Source of the DNA: Sphingobacteriia bacterium
GTDB lineage: Bacteria; Bacteroidota; Bacteroidia; Chitinophagales; Chitinophagaceae
Assembly (NCBI GenBank): GCA_004293505.1
Contig: RDYY01000060.1
Span: 1-8,087, forward strand
DNA length: 8,087 bases
Direction: 5' to 3'
Shown: in pieces, positions 1-6,747 of the stretch
Layout of the letters: each line of letters begins with the position of its first letter
Position numbering within the stretch: the stretch's first letter is position 1
Program-made: the position numbers and the translations under genes
The notes under the pieces: generated by a model
The model's input: only the letters and a program-made list of their open reading frames with translations
Databases searched by the model: none
Told to the model about the DNA's origin: nothing

Positions 1-2048
1 CCATTGCCTTCTGCGTGAATTTGGATACGGGCATCGCGGGCTGCTTTGCCTTCCAAACCAGTACCCACAATGGGTACTTCGGGCAAAATCAAAGGAACGG
101 CCTGGCGTTGCATGTTGGATCCCATCAGGGCCCGGTTGGCATCATCGTGCTCCAAGAAAGGAATCAAGGAAGCAGACAGACCCACAATTTGGTTGGGGGC
201 CACGTCCATGTATTCTACCTCGGCTTTTTCCAAGATGGGGAAATCACCCGTTTGGCGAGAAACCACGCGGTCTTCGGCAAATTCACCCTTCTCGGTGAGG
301 GGAGAATTGCTTTGGGCAATTTTGGCCGTATCTTCTTCTTCGGCGCTCAGGAAGGTCAATTCTTTCATGTTGACCTTGCCATTTTCTACCTTGCGATAAG
401 GGGTTTCGATGAAGCCCATGTCGTTGATGGCAGCGTGCACACAAAGGGTAGAAATCAAACCAATGTTGGGTCCTTCAGGGGTTTCGATGGTACACAAACG
501 ACCGTAGTGTGAATAGTGGACGTCACGTACTTCAAAGCCTGCGCGTTCGCGGCTCAAACCACCTGGTCCCAGTGCAGAAATCCGGCGCTTGTGCGTGATC
601 TCACTCAAGGGGTTGGTTTGGTCCAGGAACTGAGACAATTGAGAGGTTCCAAAGAAAGAATTGATAACAGAAGAAAGGGTACGGGCGTTGATGAGGTCTA
701 CGGGCGTAAACACTTCATTGTCGCGCACGTTCATCCGTTCGCGGATGGTACGGGCCATACGGGCCAGGCCCACGCCAAATTGGGCGTAGAGCTGCTCTCC
801 TACTGTTCTTACCCGGCGGTTGCTCAGGTGATCGATGTCATCAATCTCGGCTTTGGCATTGGTTAAGCGAACCAAGTATTTGATGATTTCAATGATGTCT
901 TGTTTGTTCAACACCTTTTTGGTCAAGGGGTAGTCCAAGTTCAATTTGCGGTTGATCTTGTAACGACCTACTTCGCCCAAATCGTAGCGCTTGTCGCTGA
1001 AGAACAATTTGTCGATGATGCCACGGGCAGTCTCGTTATCGGGCGCATCGGCACCGCGCAACTGGCGGTAAATGTGTTGCACCGCTTCCAATTCTGAGTT
1101 GGAAGTATCTTTATTGAGGGTATTGTAAATGATGGCATAATCACCACCCACGTCTTCTTTTTGGATGAAAACCGATTTAACTTCCATCTCAATGATGGTA
1201 GCAATGGCTTCTTCGTCCAAAACGGTGTCGCGCTCCATGACAATTTCATTGCGCTCAATGCTCACCACTTCGCCACTGTCTTCGTCCACAAAATCTTCCA
1301 CCCAGGTACGGAGTACACGGGCAGCCAATTTGCGGCCTACTTGGTTGGCCAGGTTTTTCTTATCGGCTTTGACCTCATCGGCCATGCCAAAGAGTTCCAG
1401 AATGTCTTTGTCGGTTTCAAAACCAATGGAACGCAACAAGGTGGTAACAGGGAATTTTTTCTTCCGGTCGATGTAAGCATACATGACATTGTTGATGTCA
1501 GTGGCAAACTCCATCCAAGCACCTTTGAAAGGAATCACACGGGCAGAGTAAATCTTGGTACCGTTGGGGTGAACCGACTGGCCAAAGAATACACCCGGTG
1601 AACGGTGCAACTGGGAAACCACCACACGCTCCGCTCCGTTGATCACAAAAGTACCACGGGGGGTCATGTAAGGGATATTGCCCAAGAACACGTCTTGTAC
1701 AATGGTTTGGAAATCCACGTGCTCTTCGTCGTTACAACTCAGGCGCAATTTCGCTTTCAGCGGAACCGCATAAGTGAGACCACGTTCCATGCACTCGTCA
1801 ATGGTATAGCGTGGCGGATCAATGAAATAATCCAGGAATTCCAGCACGAAAATGTTCCGGGTGTCGGTGATCGGAAAATTTTCCTTGAACACACGGAACA
1901 GCCCTTCCACATTGCGTTTGTCGGGGGTTGTCTCTAACTGGAAAAACTCTCTGAAAGATTCTAACTGAATGTCGAGCAGGTCAGGCGCATCGGCCAAGTG
2001 TTTCGTCTTACCAAAGCTGACCCTGTTGTTCAAAGTTGTTGTAGACAT
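1..2048 (-). CDS. rpoB: RNA polymerase beta subunit, N-terminal 682 residues (3' end outside window)
   Basis: This is the catalytic beta subunit of RNA polymerase. The frame is open from the ATG at 2048 to the window edge, covering roughly the first half of a protein usually near 1270 residues in this phylum. The product begins [16 protein letters not shown]. Diagnostic stretches include [20 protein letters not shown] from residue 136, [16 protein letters not shown] from residue 404, and the rifampicin-binding cluster [20 protein letters not shown] near residues 469-488. The residues equivalent to E. coli D516, H526 and S531 are D476, H486 and S491, all in the susceptible state. The fragment ends in the [18 protein letters not shown] region. 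No Shine-Dalgarno sequence precedes the start, as is usual in Bacteroidota. The gene follows a 207-base gap with its own promoter and is not directly joined to rplL. rpoC should follow but is outside the window. Confidence 0.98.
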   Translation of the reverse strand, partial: MSTTTLNNRVSFGKTKHLADAPDLLDIQLESFREFFQLETTPDKRNVEGLFRVFKENFPITDTRNIFVLEFLDYFIDPPRYTIDECMERGLTYAVPLKAKLRLSCNDEEHVDFQTIVQDVFLGNIPYMTPRGTFVINGAERVVVSQLHRSPGVFFGQSVHPNGTKIYSARVIPFKGAWMEFATDINNVMYAYIDRKKKFPVTTLLRSIGFETDKDILELFGMADEVKADKKNLANQVGRKLAARVLRTWVEDFVDEDSGEVVSIERNEIVMERDTVLDEEAIATIIEMEVKSVFIQKEDVGGDYAIIYNTLNKDTSNSELEAVQHIYRQLRGADAPDNETARGIIDKLFFSDKRYDLGEVGRYKINRKLNLDYPLTKKVLNKQDIIEIIKYLVRLTNAKAEIDDIDHLSNRRVRTVGEQLYAQFGVGLARMARTIRERMNVRDNEVFTPVDLINARTLSSVINSFFGTSQLSQFLDQTNPLSEITHKRRISALGPGGLSRERAGFEVRDVHYSHYGRLCTIETPEGPNIGLISTLCVHAAINDMGFIETPYRKVENGKVNMKELTFLSAEEEDTAKIAQSNSPLTEKGEFAEDRVVSRQTGDFPILEKAEVEYMDVAPNQIVGLSASLIPFLEHDDANRALMGSNMQRQAVPLILPEVPIVGTGLEGKAARDARIQIHAEGN

Positions 2049-2184
2049 ATGTATGTAAAACCGGTTTTGATGCGATAAATATTGGGGAGAACCTTGAAAT
2101 TCTCTTAACGTACAATCGGCGCATCTACCATTCAACTGCAATGATAAAAATGTCCACCCGCTAAAATTCCCAAAATTAGGTTGG
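2049..2184 (-). promoter_or_regulatory. rpoB 5' leader, about 130 nt, with 12-base palindrome
   Basis: If the promoter at 2185-2216 is used, the rpoB transcript carries an untranslated leader of about 130 nt. It contains a perfect 12-base palindrome, AAAACCGGTTTT, at 2057-2068, only 8 bases upstream of the start codon. A small hairpin (GAGAA paired with TTCTC around an 8-nt loop) lies near 2087-2104. A second match to the -7 consensus, TAATTTTG, occurs at 2178-2171 but lacks a convincing upstream box. No known riboswitch or ribosomal-protein leader is recognised. Any regulatory role is inference. Confidence 0.35.
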
Positions 2185-2216
2185 CAAAGGTAAGGAAAGG
2201 GGCGGTTTCCCGCAAA
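2185..2216 (-). promoter_or_regulatory. rpoB promoter, Bacteroidota-type
   Basis: On the minus strand TTTG (2216-2213) is followed after exactly 20 bases by TACCTTTG (2192-2185). This matches the -33 TTTG and -7 TAnnTTTG consensus of the Bacteroidota primary sigma factor. Transcription would start near 2178-2180. The same TACCTTTGC box occurs upstream of rplK, which supports both. It lies between the M13 peptidase stop and rpoB, so rpoB need not depend on read-through. Confidence 0.7.
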
Positions 2217-2228
2217 TCAAATTTTGCG
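2202..2228. repeat. Overlapping inverted repeats on the rpoB -33 box
   Basis: Two perfect inverted repeats abut here. The first is CGCAAA (2211-2216) with TTTGCG (2223-2228) around 6 bases. The second is GCGG (2202-2205) with CCGC (2210-2213) around 4 bases; on the minus strand its loop is GAAA, a GNRA tetraloop if transcribed. They share the bases at 2211-2213, so they cannot both form at once. The first arm contains the rpoB -33 box. They may be an operator, or the 3' end structure of the peptidase transcript 28 bases after its stop; no U-tract follows, so a standard terminator is not supported. Confidence 0.4.
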
Positions 2229-2255
2229 CCAAACCACCCAAGTGTGGAAAAGATA

Positions 2256-4277
2256 TTACCAGATTTTTGCCCGGTCGGCGGGCTTGCGGTAAAGTTTGTG
2301 TTTTTCCGTCACCCCAAAAGCCTGGTAGAAAGGATCAAAATTGGCCAAGGGCCCATTGACCCGGTATTCTTCAGGAGAGTGGGGGTCGGTGGTAATGCGG
2401 GTCCGCATGGTTTCGGGCCGGTTGATGAGGCGCCATACCTGGGCATAACCCAAGAAAAAGCGCTGTTCCGGGGTAAATCCATCTATTTTCTCTTGGCCCT
2501 TGCCCTGGGGAGTCATTTTAAAGGCATCATAAGCAATGGCAAGGCCACCAATATCAGCCAGGTTCTCACCCAAGGTCAGGGCACCGTTTACATGTAGGCT
2601 GTCCAGGACCACGTAGTTGTTGTACTGGGCCACTACCCCACCCGCTTTGGCCTTGAATTTTTCGGCATCACTGGCGGTCCACCAATCTTTCAAGTTTCCT
2701 TGTGCATCGTATTGACGGCCTTGGTCGTCAAAGCCATGGGTCATTTCATGGCCAATCACCATGCCAATGGCCCCATAATTGATGGCGTCATCGGCTTTTC
2801 CATCAAAGAAGGGAAATTGCAAGATGCCTGCTGGAAACACAATTTCATTAAAAGTGGGGTTGTAATAAGCATTCACAGTAGGTGCTGTCATGCCCCATTC
2901 GGTTTTGTCTACGGGCTGGCCCAATTTGGCCATGGTTTCTTTGTAATCATGGGCTGCCACTTGCAAGGCATTTTCAAAAAGAGCATCTTTTTTAATGGTG
3001 ACGTCGTCGTAGTTTTTCCAAGTACTGGGGTACCCGATTTTTTTGAGGAAGGCCCCCATTTTTTCTTTGGCCCTTGTTTTGGTGGAATCACTCATCCAAT
3101 CCAGGGCGCCGATGCGCTTTTCAAAAGCAGCTTGCAAATTATTGACCAACTCATCCATTCTCTTCTTGGACTCGGGCGGAAAATGGGCAGCCACATACAA
3201 TTGCCCCACCAGGTCTTTTAAACTGTTGTCGGTGCGGCTCACCATTTGTTTCCAACGGTCCGATTGTTTTTTGGCACCAGAAAAAGTCTTGTTGAAGGCA
3301 AAATTTTCATCGCGAAAAGCCTTGCTCAAAAGACCGGCTTTACCCGCAACATAATCGTAACGTGCTTTGGCTTTGAAAGCAGCCAAAGGAACGGTTTTCA
3401 ACAATTGTCCCAAACCAGCATAATATCTCGGTTGTGCCAAGTTGATGCTATCGGGCTGAATGCCCATGGCAGAGAAAATAGCTGCCCAAGGCAGGTTGGG
3501 GTAGGTTTTGGCCAAATCGGTTACGGCCATTTTGTTGTAGTTCTTGAGGGGGTCCCGCAATTCAACCGGACTGCGGTGAGAAGCAGCAATACTGGTCTCC
3601 AAAGCCAAAACAGCTGCCGCATCTGCTTGTGCGGCAGCGGGTGCCATGCCCGTCAACTCAAAATAACGGGCCACGTGTTGTTGGAACTGTTGGCGTACCC
3701 CTACCGTAAAGGAATCTTTTTTGGTGTAATAGTCTTTTTCTGGCAAGCTTAACCCAGACTGGGAGAGGGTCAAGATATTGTGGGAACTGCGGCGCTCATC
3801 GGCCCCCACATAAAAAGAAAGAAAACTGGCCCCTTCGCCTGTTTTCTCTGCACCTGCCAACAATACCATGAGGTCATTGACCGATGGTGCGGCGGCAATT
3901 TTTTGCAACATGGTTTGCAAAGGAGCTGCACCCTTTTTCTCCAACAAGGCTGTGTCCATGCCACTGGTATAAAAATCACCTACTTTTTGTTCCAAGCTGC
4001 CATTGGCGGCACCAGCTGCAGCCGCTTTTTCCATCAAGGCTTTGAGCTTGGTTTGGTTTTCGTCGTAGAGGGTATAAAAACTGCCCCATCCACTTTGGTC
4101 ATCTGGAATCTTGGCTGTTTTGATCCACCCTCCGTTGGCGTACACAAAGAAATTATCCCCCGGATGAACACTGCTGTCCATGGACTGGGTGTCAAAAAAA
4201 CTTTGGTCTGCAGCATTGTTTTTACAAGCCACCAAAACCAAGGCCAAGAGGCCGCTTAAAAAGATCATTTTTCTCAT
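2256..4277 (-). CDS. M13 family zinc metallopeptidase (neprilysin/PepO-like), predicted lipoprotein
   Basis: A 673-residue zinc endopeptidase of family M13, which cleaves peptides outside the cytoplasm. The start at 4277 is preferred over the in-frame ATG 13 codons upstream because it begins directly with a lipoprotein signal: MRKMIFLSGLLALVLVAC, lipobox LVAC with Cys18. The residues after Cys18 (KNNAAD) do not clearly show a surface-export signal, so the face of the membrane is undecided. The active site is complete: NAYY at 469-472, HEMTH at 510-514 (zinc ligands H510 and H514, general base E511), ENLAD at 571-575 (zinc ligand E571, D575), and DPH...EEYR with H633 and R639. The spacing between these residues equals that of neprilysin N542, H583, E646, D650, H711 and R717. 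The protein ends RAKIW, close to the family's typical C-terminal tryptophan. It sits between rplL and rpoB, behind a terminator, an unusual position. No clear promoter was found in the 85 bases between terminator and start. Confidence 0.96.
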   Translation of the reverse strand: MRKMIFLSGLLALVLVACKNNAADQSFFDTQSMDSSVHPGDNFFVYANGGWIKTAKIPDDQSGWGSFYTLYDENQTKLKALMEKAAAAGAANGSLEQKVGDFYTSGMDTALLEKKGAAPLQTMLQKIAAAPSVNDLMVLLAGAEKTGEGASFLSFYVGADERRSSHNILTLSQSGLSLPEKDYYTKKDSFTVGVRQQFQQHVARYFELTGMAPAAAQADAAAVLALETSIAASHRSPVELRDPLKNYNKMAVTDLAKTYPNLPWAAIFSAMGIQPDSINLAQPRYYAGLGQLLKTVPLAAFKAKARYDYVAGKAGLLSKAFRDENFAFNKTFSGAKKQSDRWKQMVSRTDNSLKDLVGQLYVAAHFPPESKKRMDELVNNLQAAFEKRIGALDWMSDSTKTRAKEKMGAFLKKIGYPSTWKNYDDVTIKKDALFENALQVAAHDYKETMAKLGQPVDKTEWGMTAPTVNAYYNPTFNEIVFPAGILQFPFFDGKADDAINYGAIGMVIGHEMTHGFDDQGRQYDAQGNLKDWWTASDAEKFKAKAGGVVAQYNNYVVLDSLHVNGALTLGENLADIGGLAIAYDAFKMTPQGKGQEKIDGFTPEQRFFLGYAQVWRLINRPETMRTRITTDPHSPEEYRVNGPLANFDPFYQAFGVTEKHKLYRKPADRAKIW

Positions 4278-4362
4278 GGCAATAAATTGAAATGGACGGG
4301 GTTTGGGCCCGTACAAGGGCCAACAAATTAAGCCAAATCAAGCTGCTTTGGGCACCACCCAT

Positions 4363-4395
4363 AAAAAAAAGGCCGCTGCAGATGCTGCAGCGGCC
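4363..4395 (-). terminator. Intrinsic terminator of the rplKAJL operon
   Basis: On the minus strand, 20 bases after the rplL stop, a perfect 10-base GC-rich stem (4395-4386 pairing with 4380-4371, GGCCGCTGCA and its complement) closes a 5-nt loop (4385-4381). Eight consecutive T follow (4370-4363). This is a textbook Rho-independent terminator. It implies that most transcription from the ribosomal protein operon ends before the M13 gene and does not reach rpoB. Confidence 0.93.
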
Positions 4396-4414
4396 CCAAG
4401 TGCTATGGAAAAGC

Positions 4415-4792
4415 TTATTTTACTTCTACTTCGGCACCGGCTTCTTTCAGCTTGGCAGCAATGTCTTCTGCTTCTGCTTTAGAAACGCCTTCTTTTACAG
4501 GCTTGGGAGCACCGTCAACCAAGTCTTTGGCTTCTTTCAAGCCCAGACCAGTCAATTCTTTAACGATTTTCACCACGCCCAATTTGCTGGCGCCACCGCT
4601 CACGAGAACCACATCAAATGAGGTCTTCTCTTCAGCGGCTGCTGCACCACCACCGTCGCCACCAGCGGCAACTACTACTGCGGCTGCAGCGGGTTCAATG
4701 CCGTAATCGGCTTTCAATACATCGGCCAGTTCCTGAACTTCTTTAACGGTCAGGCCAACCAGGGTTTCTGCTAATGCTTTTACGTCTGCCAT
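4415..4792 (-). CDS. rplL: Ribosomal protein bL12 (L7/L12)
   Basis: A 125-residue protein, close to the 120 residues of E. coli L7/L12. It forms the multicopy dimers of the large-subunit stalk that recruit translation GTPases. The N-terminal dimerisation domain covers about residues 1-32. A flexible hinge very rich in Ala and Gly (about 34-54) follows. The C-terminal globular domain begins near [11 protein letters not shown] and contains [20 protein letters not shown], the GTPase-contact helices. It lies 101 bases after rplJ, whose product anchors it to the ribosome, and is the last gene before the terminator. The start at 4792 gives the normal N-terminus [18 protein letters not shown]. Confidence 0.98.
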   Translation of the reverse strand: MADVKALAETLVGLTVKEVQELADVLKADYGIEPAAAAVVVAAGGDGGGAAAAEEKTSFDVVLVSGGASKLGVVKIVKELTGLGLKEAKDLVDGAPKPVKEGVSKAEAEDIAAKLKEAGAEVEVK

Positions 4793-4806
4793 GTGTTTAA
4801 ATTTTT

Positions 4807-4839
4807 TCCGTCTTCATGTTCAAAATTGAATCCGACGGA
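4807..4839 (-). other. Nested hairpin in the rplJ-rplL gap
   Basis: The 101-base gap between rplJ and rplL contains a 6-base stem (TCCGTC 4839-4834 on the transcript, with GACGGA 4812-4807) enclosing a smaller TTCA/TGAA hairpin at 4830-4819. It ends 14 bases before the rplL start. A run of seven T lies at 4849-4855, on the promoter side of the structure, so this is not a terminator. It could influence rplL translation or mRNA processing, because L12 is needed in several copies per ribosome, but that is inference. No promoter match is seen in the gap. Confidence 0.3.
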
Positions 4840-4893
4840 GGGTTTAAAAAAATTTGCCTTTATTGTCCCTCAGGCCTGGGATATGGTAAGGTA

Positions 4894-5409
4894 TTATCCT
4901 TCTACTGCTGTACCCGCTTGCTTCTCGTGGTGGTGCAACAAACCAGCCAATACGCGCTTGGCAGGAGACTGCAACAAGCCAATGACTTCGCCAATCAATT
5001 CGTTCTTGGTCTTGATTTGGGTCAGGGTCTTCAGGTTGTTGTCGCCGGTGTACACATCACCATTGATAAAAGCTGCTTTCAGCACAGGCTTGTCGCCGTT
5101 GCTGCTTTTGCGGAAAGAACTGATGATGACTGCAGGCTCCTTGGGGTTGTCTGAGAACATCAAGGCAGTTACTTTGTGCAAGGAATCAAAAATGCCAGCA
5201 TAGCGCTCAGCATCCAAGGATTCCAAGGCTTTGCGGATCAAGGTATTCTTGGCCACTTTCATTTCAACTTGCTTGTTAAAGCAAGTTCTGCGCAGGTTAG
5301 ATACCTGTTCAACCGAAAGGGCTTCTGTGTCGGTTACGTAGAAGTTACTGTACTGAGAGAATTTCTCTTTCAGTGCTACAATCACTTCATTTTTTTGGTC
5401 TTTGGTCAT
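4894..5409 (-). CDS. rplJ: Ribosomal protein uL10
   Basis: A 171-residue L10 (165 in E. coli), the stalk base protein that binds 23S rRNA near L11 and carries L12 dimers on its C-terminal helix. The N-terminal part has the L10 pattern: a predicted helix (EVIVALKEKFSQYSNFYVTD) followed by EQVSNLRRTCFNKQVEMKVAKNTLIRKAL at about 34-62. The C-terminal helix region is LIGEVIGLLQSPAKRVLAGLL, followed by a short His/Glu tail. It sits between rplA and rplL in the usual order. The start at 5409 is preceded by an A-rich stretch and no Shine-Dalgarno sequence. A kink-turn-like RNA element lies just upstream and may mediate feedback by L10. Confidence 0.97.
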   Translation of the reverse strand: MTKDQKNEVIVALKEKFSQYSNFYVTDTEALSVEQVSNLRRTCFNKQVEMKVAKNTLIRKALESLDAERYAGIFDSLHKVTALMFSDNPKEPAVIISSFRKSSNGDKPVLKAAFINGDVYTGDNNLKTLTQIKTKNELIGEVIGLLQSPAKRVLAGLLHHHEKQAGTAVEG

Positions 5410-5427
5410 AACTAATTTTTTTTAGTA

Positions 5428-5458
5428 CCTGGGTCATTTCCCTGAGGGGATCACCAGG
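5428..5458 (-). promoter_or_regulatory. Kink-turn-like RNA element, candidate L10 autoregulatory site
   Basis: This lies in the 50-base gap between rplA and rplJ, starting one base after the rplA stop. On the transcript, CCUGG (5458-5454) pairs with CCAGG (5432-5428). UCCC (5450-5447) pairs with GGGA (5442-5439) around a CUCA loop. Between the helices, GA (5452-5451) faces GA (5435-5434), with a three-base bulge AAU (5438-5436). Two helices, tandem G-A pairs and a three-base bulge on one strand are the defining features of a kink-turn. L10-L12 is known to bind a kink-turn-containing leader upstream of rplJ in other bacteria. Assignment to L10 rests on position and geometry only. Confidence 0.5.
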
Positions 5459-5459
5459 A

Positions 5460-6152
5460 TTAGTTCATCAATGATTTGGTGTCAAGCGCAATGCCGGGGC
5501 TCATGGTGCTGGCCATGCTCACGCCTTTCAGGTAGATTCCTTTGGCGGTAGAGGGTTTCAGCTTGATGATGGCATTGATCAGTTCGGTGCTGTTTTCGGC
5601 AATCTTATCGGGTGCAAAAGAAATGCGACCGATAGAAGCATGTACAATACCAGACTTGTCAACTTTAAAGGCAATCTTACCGCCTTTTACCTCATTGACT
5701 GCAGCCGCCACATCGTTGGTAACAGTACCCGTTTTGGGGTTGGGCATGAGGTTGCGGGGTCCGAGTACTTTACCCAGTTTACCAATTTTGGGCATGACAG
5801 CAGGTGTAGCAATGATGACATCAATGTCTACCCAACCGCTTTCAATTTTGGCGATGAATTCGTCCAGACCCACGTGGTCGGCACCAGCAGCTGTAGCAGC
5901 GGCTTCTTTGTCGGGGGTGCACAATACCAATACGCGCTTGGTTTTACCCGTACCATGGGGCAGGGAAACCGTGCCACGCACTTGTTGGTCGGCTTTTTTG
6001 GGATCCACACCCAAACGGATGTGCAAGTCTACTGAACTGTCAAAAGCAGTACAGTTGATTTCTTTTACCAGGGCGGCAGCTTCTTTCAAAGAATACTGCT
6101 TGTTCTTATCCACCTTGGTAACAGCTACTTTTCTTTTTTTGGTCAATGACAT
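5460..6152 (-). CDS. rplA: Ribosomal protein uL1
   Basis: A 230-residue L1 (234 in E. coli), which binds helices 76-78 of 23S rRNA, forms the mobile L1 stalk at the E site, and in many bacteria represses its own operon by binding the mRNA. The N-terminus is basic ([11 protein letters not shown]). The L1 signature region [20 protein letters not shown] lies near residues 120-140, followed by TGTVTNDV. The C-terminal part, with [19 protein letters not shown] sequence (here [20 protein letters not shown]), is also typical. It begins 24 bases after rplK. The stop abuts the kink-turn-like element in front of rplJ, so a terminating ribosome would disturb that structure. Confidence 0.98.
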   Translation of the reverse strand: MSLTKKRKVAVTKVDKNKQYSLKEAAALVKEINCTAFDSSVDLHIRLGVDPKKADQQVRGTVSLPHGTGKTKRVLVLCTPDKEAAATAAGADHVGLDEFIAKIESGWVDIDVIIATPAVMPKIGKLGKVLGPRNLMPNPKTGTVTNDVAAAVNEVKGGKIAFKVDKSGIVHASIGRISFAPDKIAENSTELINAIIKLKPSTAKGIYLKGVSMASTMSPGIALDTKSLMN

Positions 6153-6176
6153 AATAGTTTGTTATGAGGTGAATAA

Positions 6177-6620
6177 TTAGTTTTCCCAGGGGGCTTTGCC
6201 TTCTACAGTCAATCCCATGGAGCGGGCTGTACCAGCCACCATGCTCATGGCGCTTTCCAAAGTAAAGGCGTTCAAATCAGGCATTTTGTCCTTGGCAATG
6301 GTTTCAACCATTTCCCAGGTTACTTTGCCCACTTTGGCGCGGTTGCTTTCTTTGGAGCCTTTTTGGATCTTGGCCATTTCCATCAACTGTACTGCAGCTG
6401 GAGCGGTTTTGATCACAAAGTCGAAAGACTTGTCAGAATAAACTGTGATGAGAACGGGGACTACTTTCCCCATTTTGTCCTGCGTACGTGCATTAAATTG
6501 CTTGCAGAACTCCATGATGTTGACACCCTTTGAACCAAGGGCTGGGCCTACGGGAGGAGCAGGATTGGCTTGACCGCCTTTCACCTGCAGCTTCACAAAG
6601 CCGGAGATTTCTTTTGCCAT
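6177..6620 (-). CDS. rplK: Ribosomal protein uL11
   Basis: A 147-residue L11 (142 in E. coli), which binds the GTPase-associated region of 23S rRNA and is needed for the stringent response through RelA-type enzymes. The start at 6620 gives the family's conserved beginning [20 protein letters not shown]. The hallmark PPVGPALG lies at 22-29, within the N-terminal domain, and [12 protein letters not shown] follows. The C-terminal RNA-binding domain spans about 72-140 and includes [15 protein letters not shown] and [15 protein letters not shown]. An in-frame ATG 17 codons upstream (6671) is rejected: it would add unrelated residues and would be read through the leader hairpin. First gene of rplKAJL, with its own promoter. 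Confidence 0.98.
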   Translation of the reverse strand: MAKEISGFVKLQVKGGQANPAPPVGPALGSKGVNIMEFCKQFNARTQDKMGKVVPVLITVYSDKSFDFVIKTAPAAVQLMEMAKIQKGSKESNRAKVGKVTWEMVETIAKDKMPDLNAFTLESAMSMVAGTARSMGLTVEGKAPWEN

Positions 6621-6635
6621 TTTTATTTGATTTAA

Positions 6636-6671
6636 TTGGTCATAGCGTTCCGGTTTGTCCGGAACTCCCAA
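6636..6671 (-). promoter_or_regulatory. Candidate L1 (rplA product) binding site in the rplK leader
   Basis: On the transcript, 15 bases before the rplK start, UUGG (6671-6668) pairs with CCAA (6639-6636). A 7-base perfect stem GUUCCGG/CCGGAAC (6665-6659 with 6653-6647) is closed by a 5-nt loop. Between them is an asymmetric internal loop, GA on the 5' side and GCUAUGA on the 3' side. Two helices separated by a strongly asymmetric loop, with GGAG on the 5' strand, is the architecture of known L1 operator RNAs, which mimic the L1 site on 23S rRNA. L1 is encoded by the second gene. Inference from structure and position; binding is not shown. Confidence 0.6.
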
Positions 6672-6708
6672 ATTCCATCATCCTTTCGAAAAAGAACTTT
6701 TGGGGACG

Positions 6709-6738
6709 CAAAGGTAAGAAAATTCCCTTCCCAGACAA
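6709..6738 (-). promoter_or_regulatory. rplK promoter, Bacteroidota-type
   Basis: On the minus strand TTG (6738-6736) is followed after 19 bases by TACCTTTG (6716-6709), matching the -33 and -7 boxes of Bacteroidota housekeeping promoters. It begins only 9 bases after the aminotransferase stop codon. Transcription would start near 6702, giving a leader of about 80 nt that contains the candidate L1 site. The -7 box is identical to that of rpoB. Confidence 0.7.
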
Positions 6739-6747
6739 GAAATTTCC

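Noticed and set aside
15..1937. Series of plus-strand open frames opposite rpoB
   Set aside because: They are antisense shadows of rpoB codons, with no recognisable domains or starts.
2171..2178. Second -7 match TAATTTTG upstream of rpoB
   Set aside because: It matches the consensus, but no TTG or TTTG lies 19-20 bases upstream, whereas the neighbouring TACCTTTG has one.
4278..4316. Upstream in-frame ATG extending the M13 peptidase by 13 codons
   Set aside because: It would place a proline/arginine-containing stretch ahead of an otherwise standard lipoprotein signal.
4278..4362. Possible M13 gene promoter with TTAATTTG near 4323-4330
   Set aside because: One mismatch in the -7 box and no TTG at a suitable distance upstream. 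Transcription of the peptidase must start somewhere here or rely on read-through, but the sequence does not show where.
4849..4883. Possible terminator in the rplJ-rplL gap (GGCCT-rich stem and T7 run)
   Set aside because: The stem is short and about 15 bases from the T run, so it does not form a standard intrinsic terminator.
5411..5426. ACTAA/TTAGT inverted repeat around an A/T run before rplJ
   Set aside because: Short, A/T-only arms beside the start codon; likely just the A-rich initiation region usual in this phylum.
6621..6671. Upstream in-frame ATG extending rplK by 17 codons
   Set aside because: The extension lacks L11 homology and overlaps the leader hairpin; [11 protein letters not shown] is the conserved family N-terminus.
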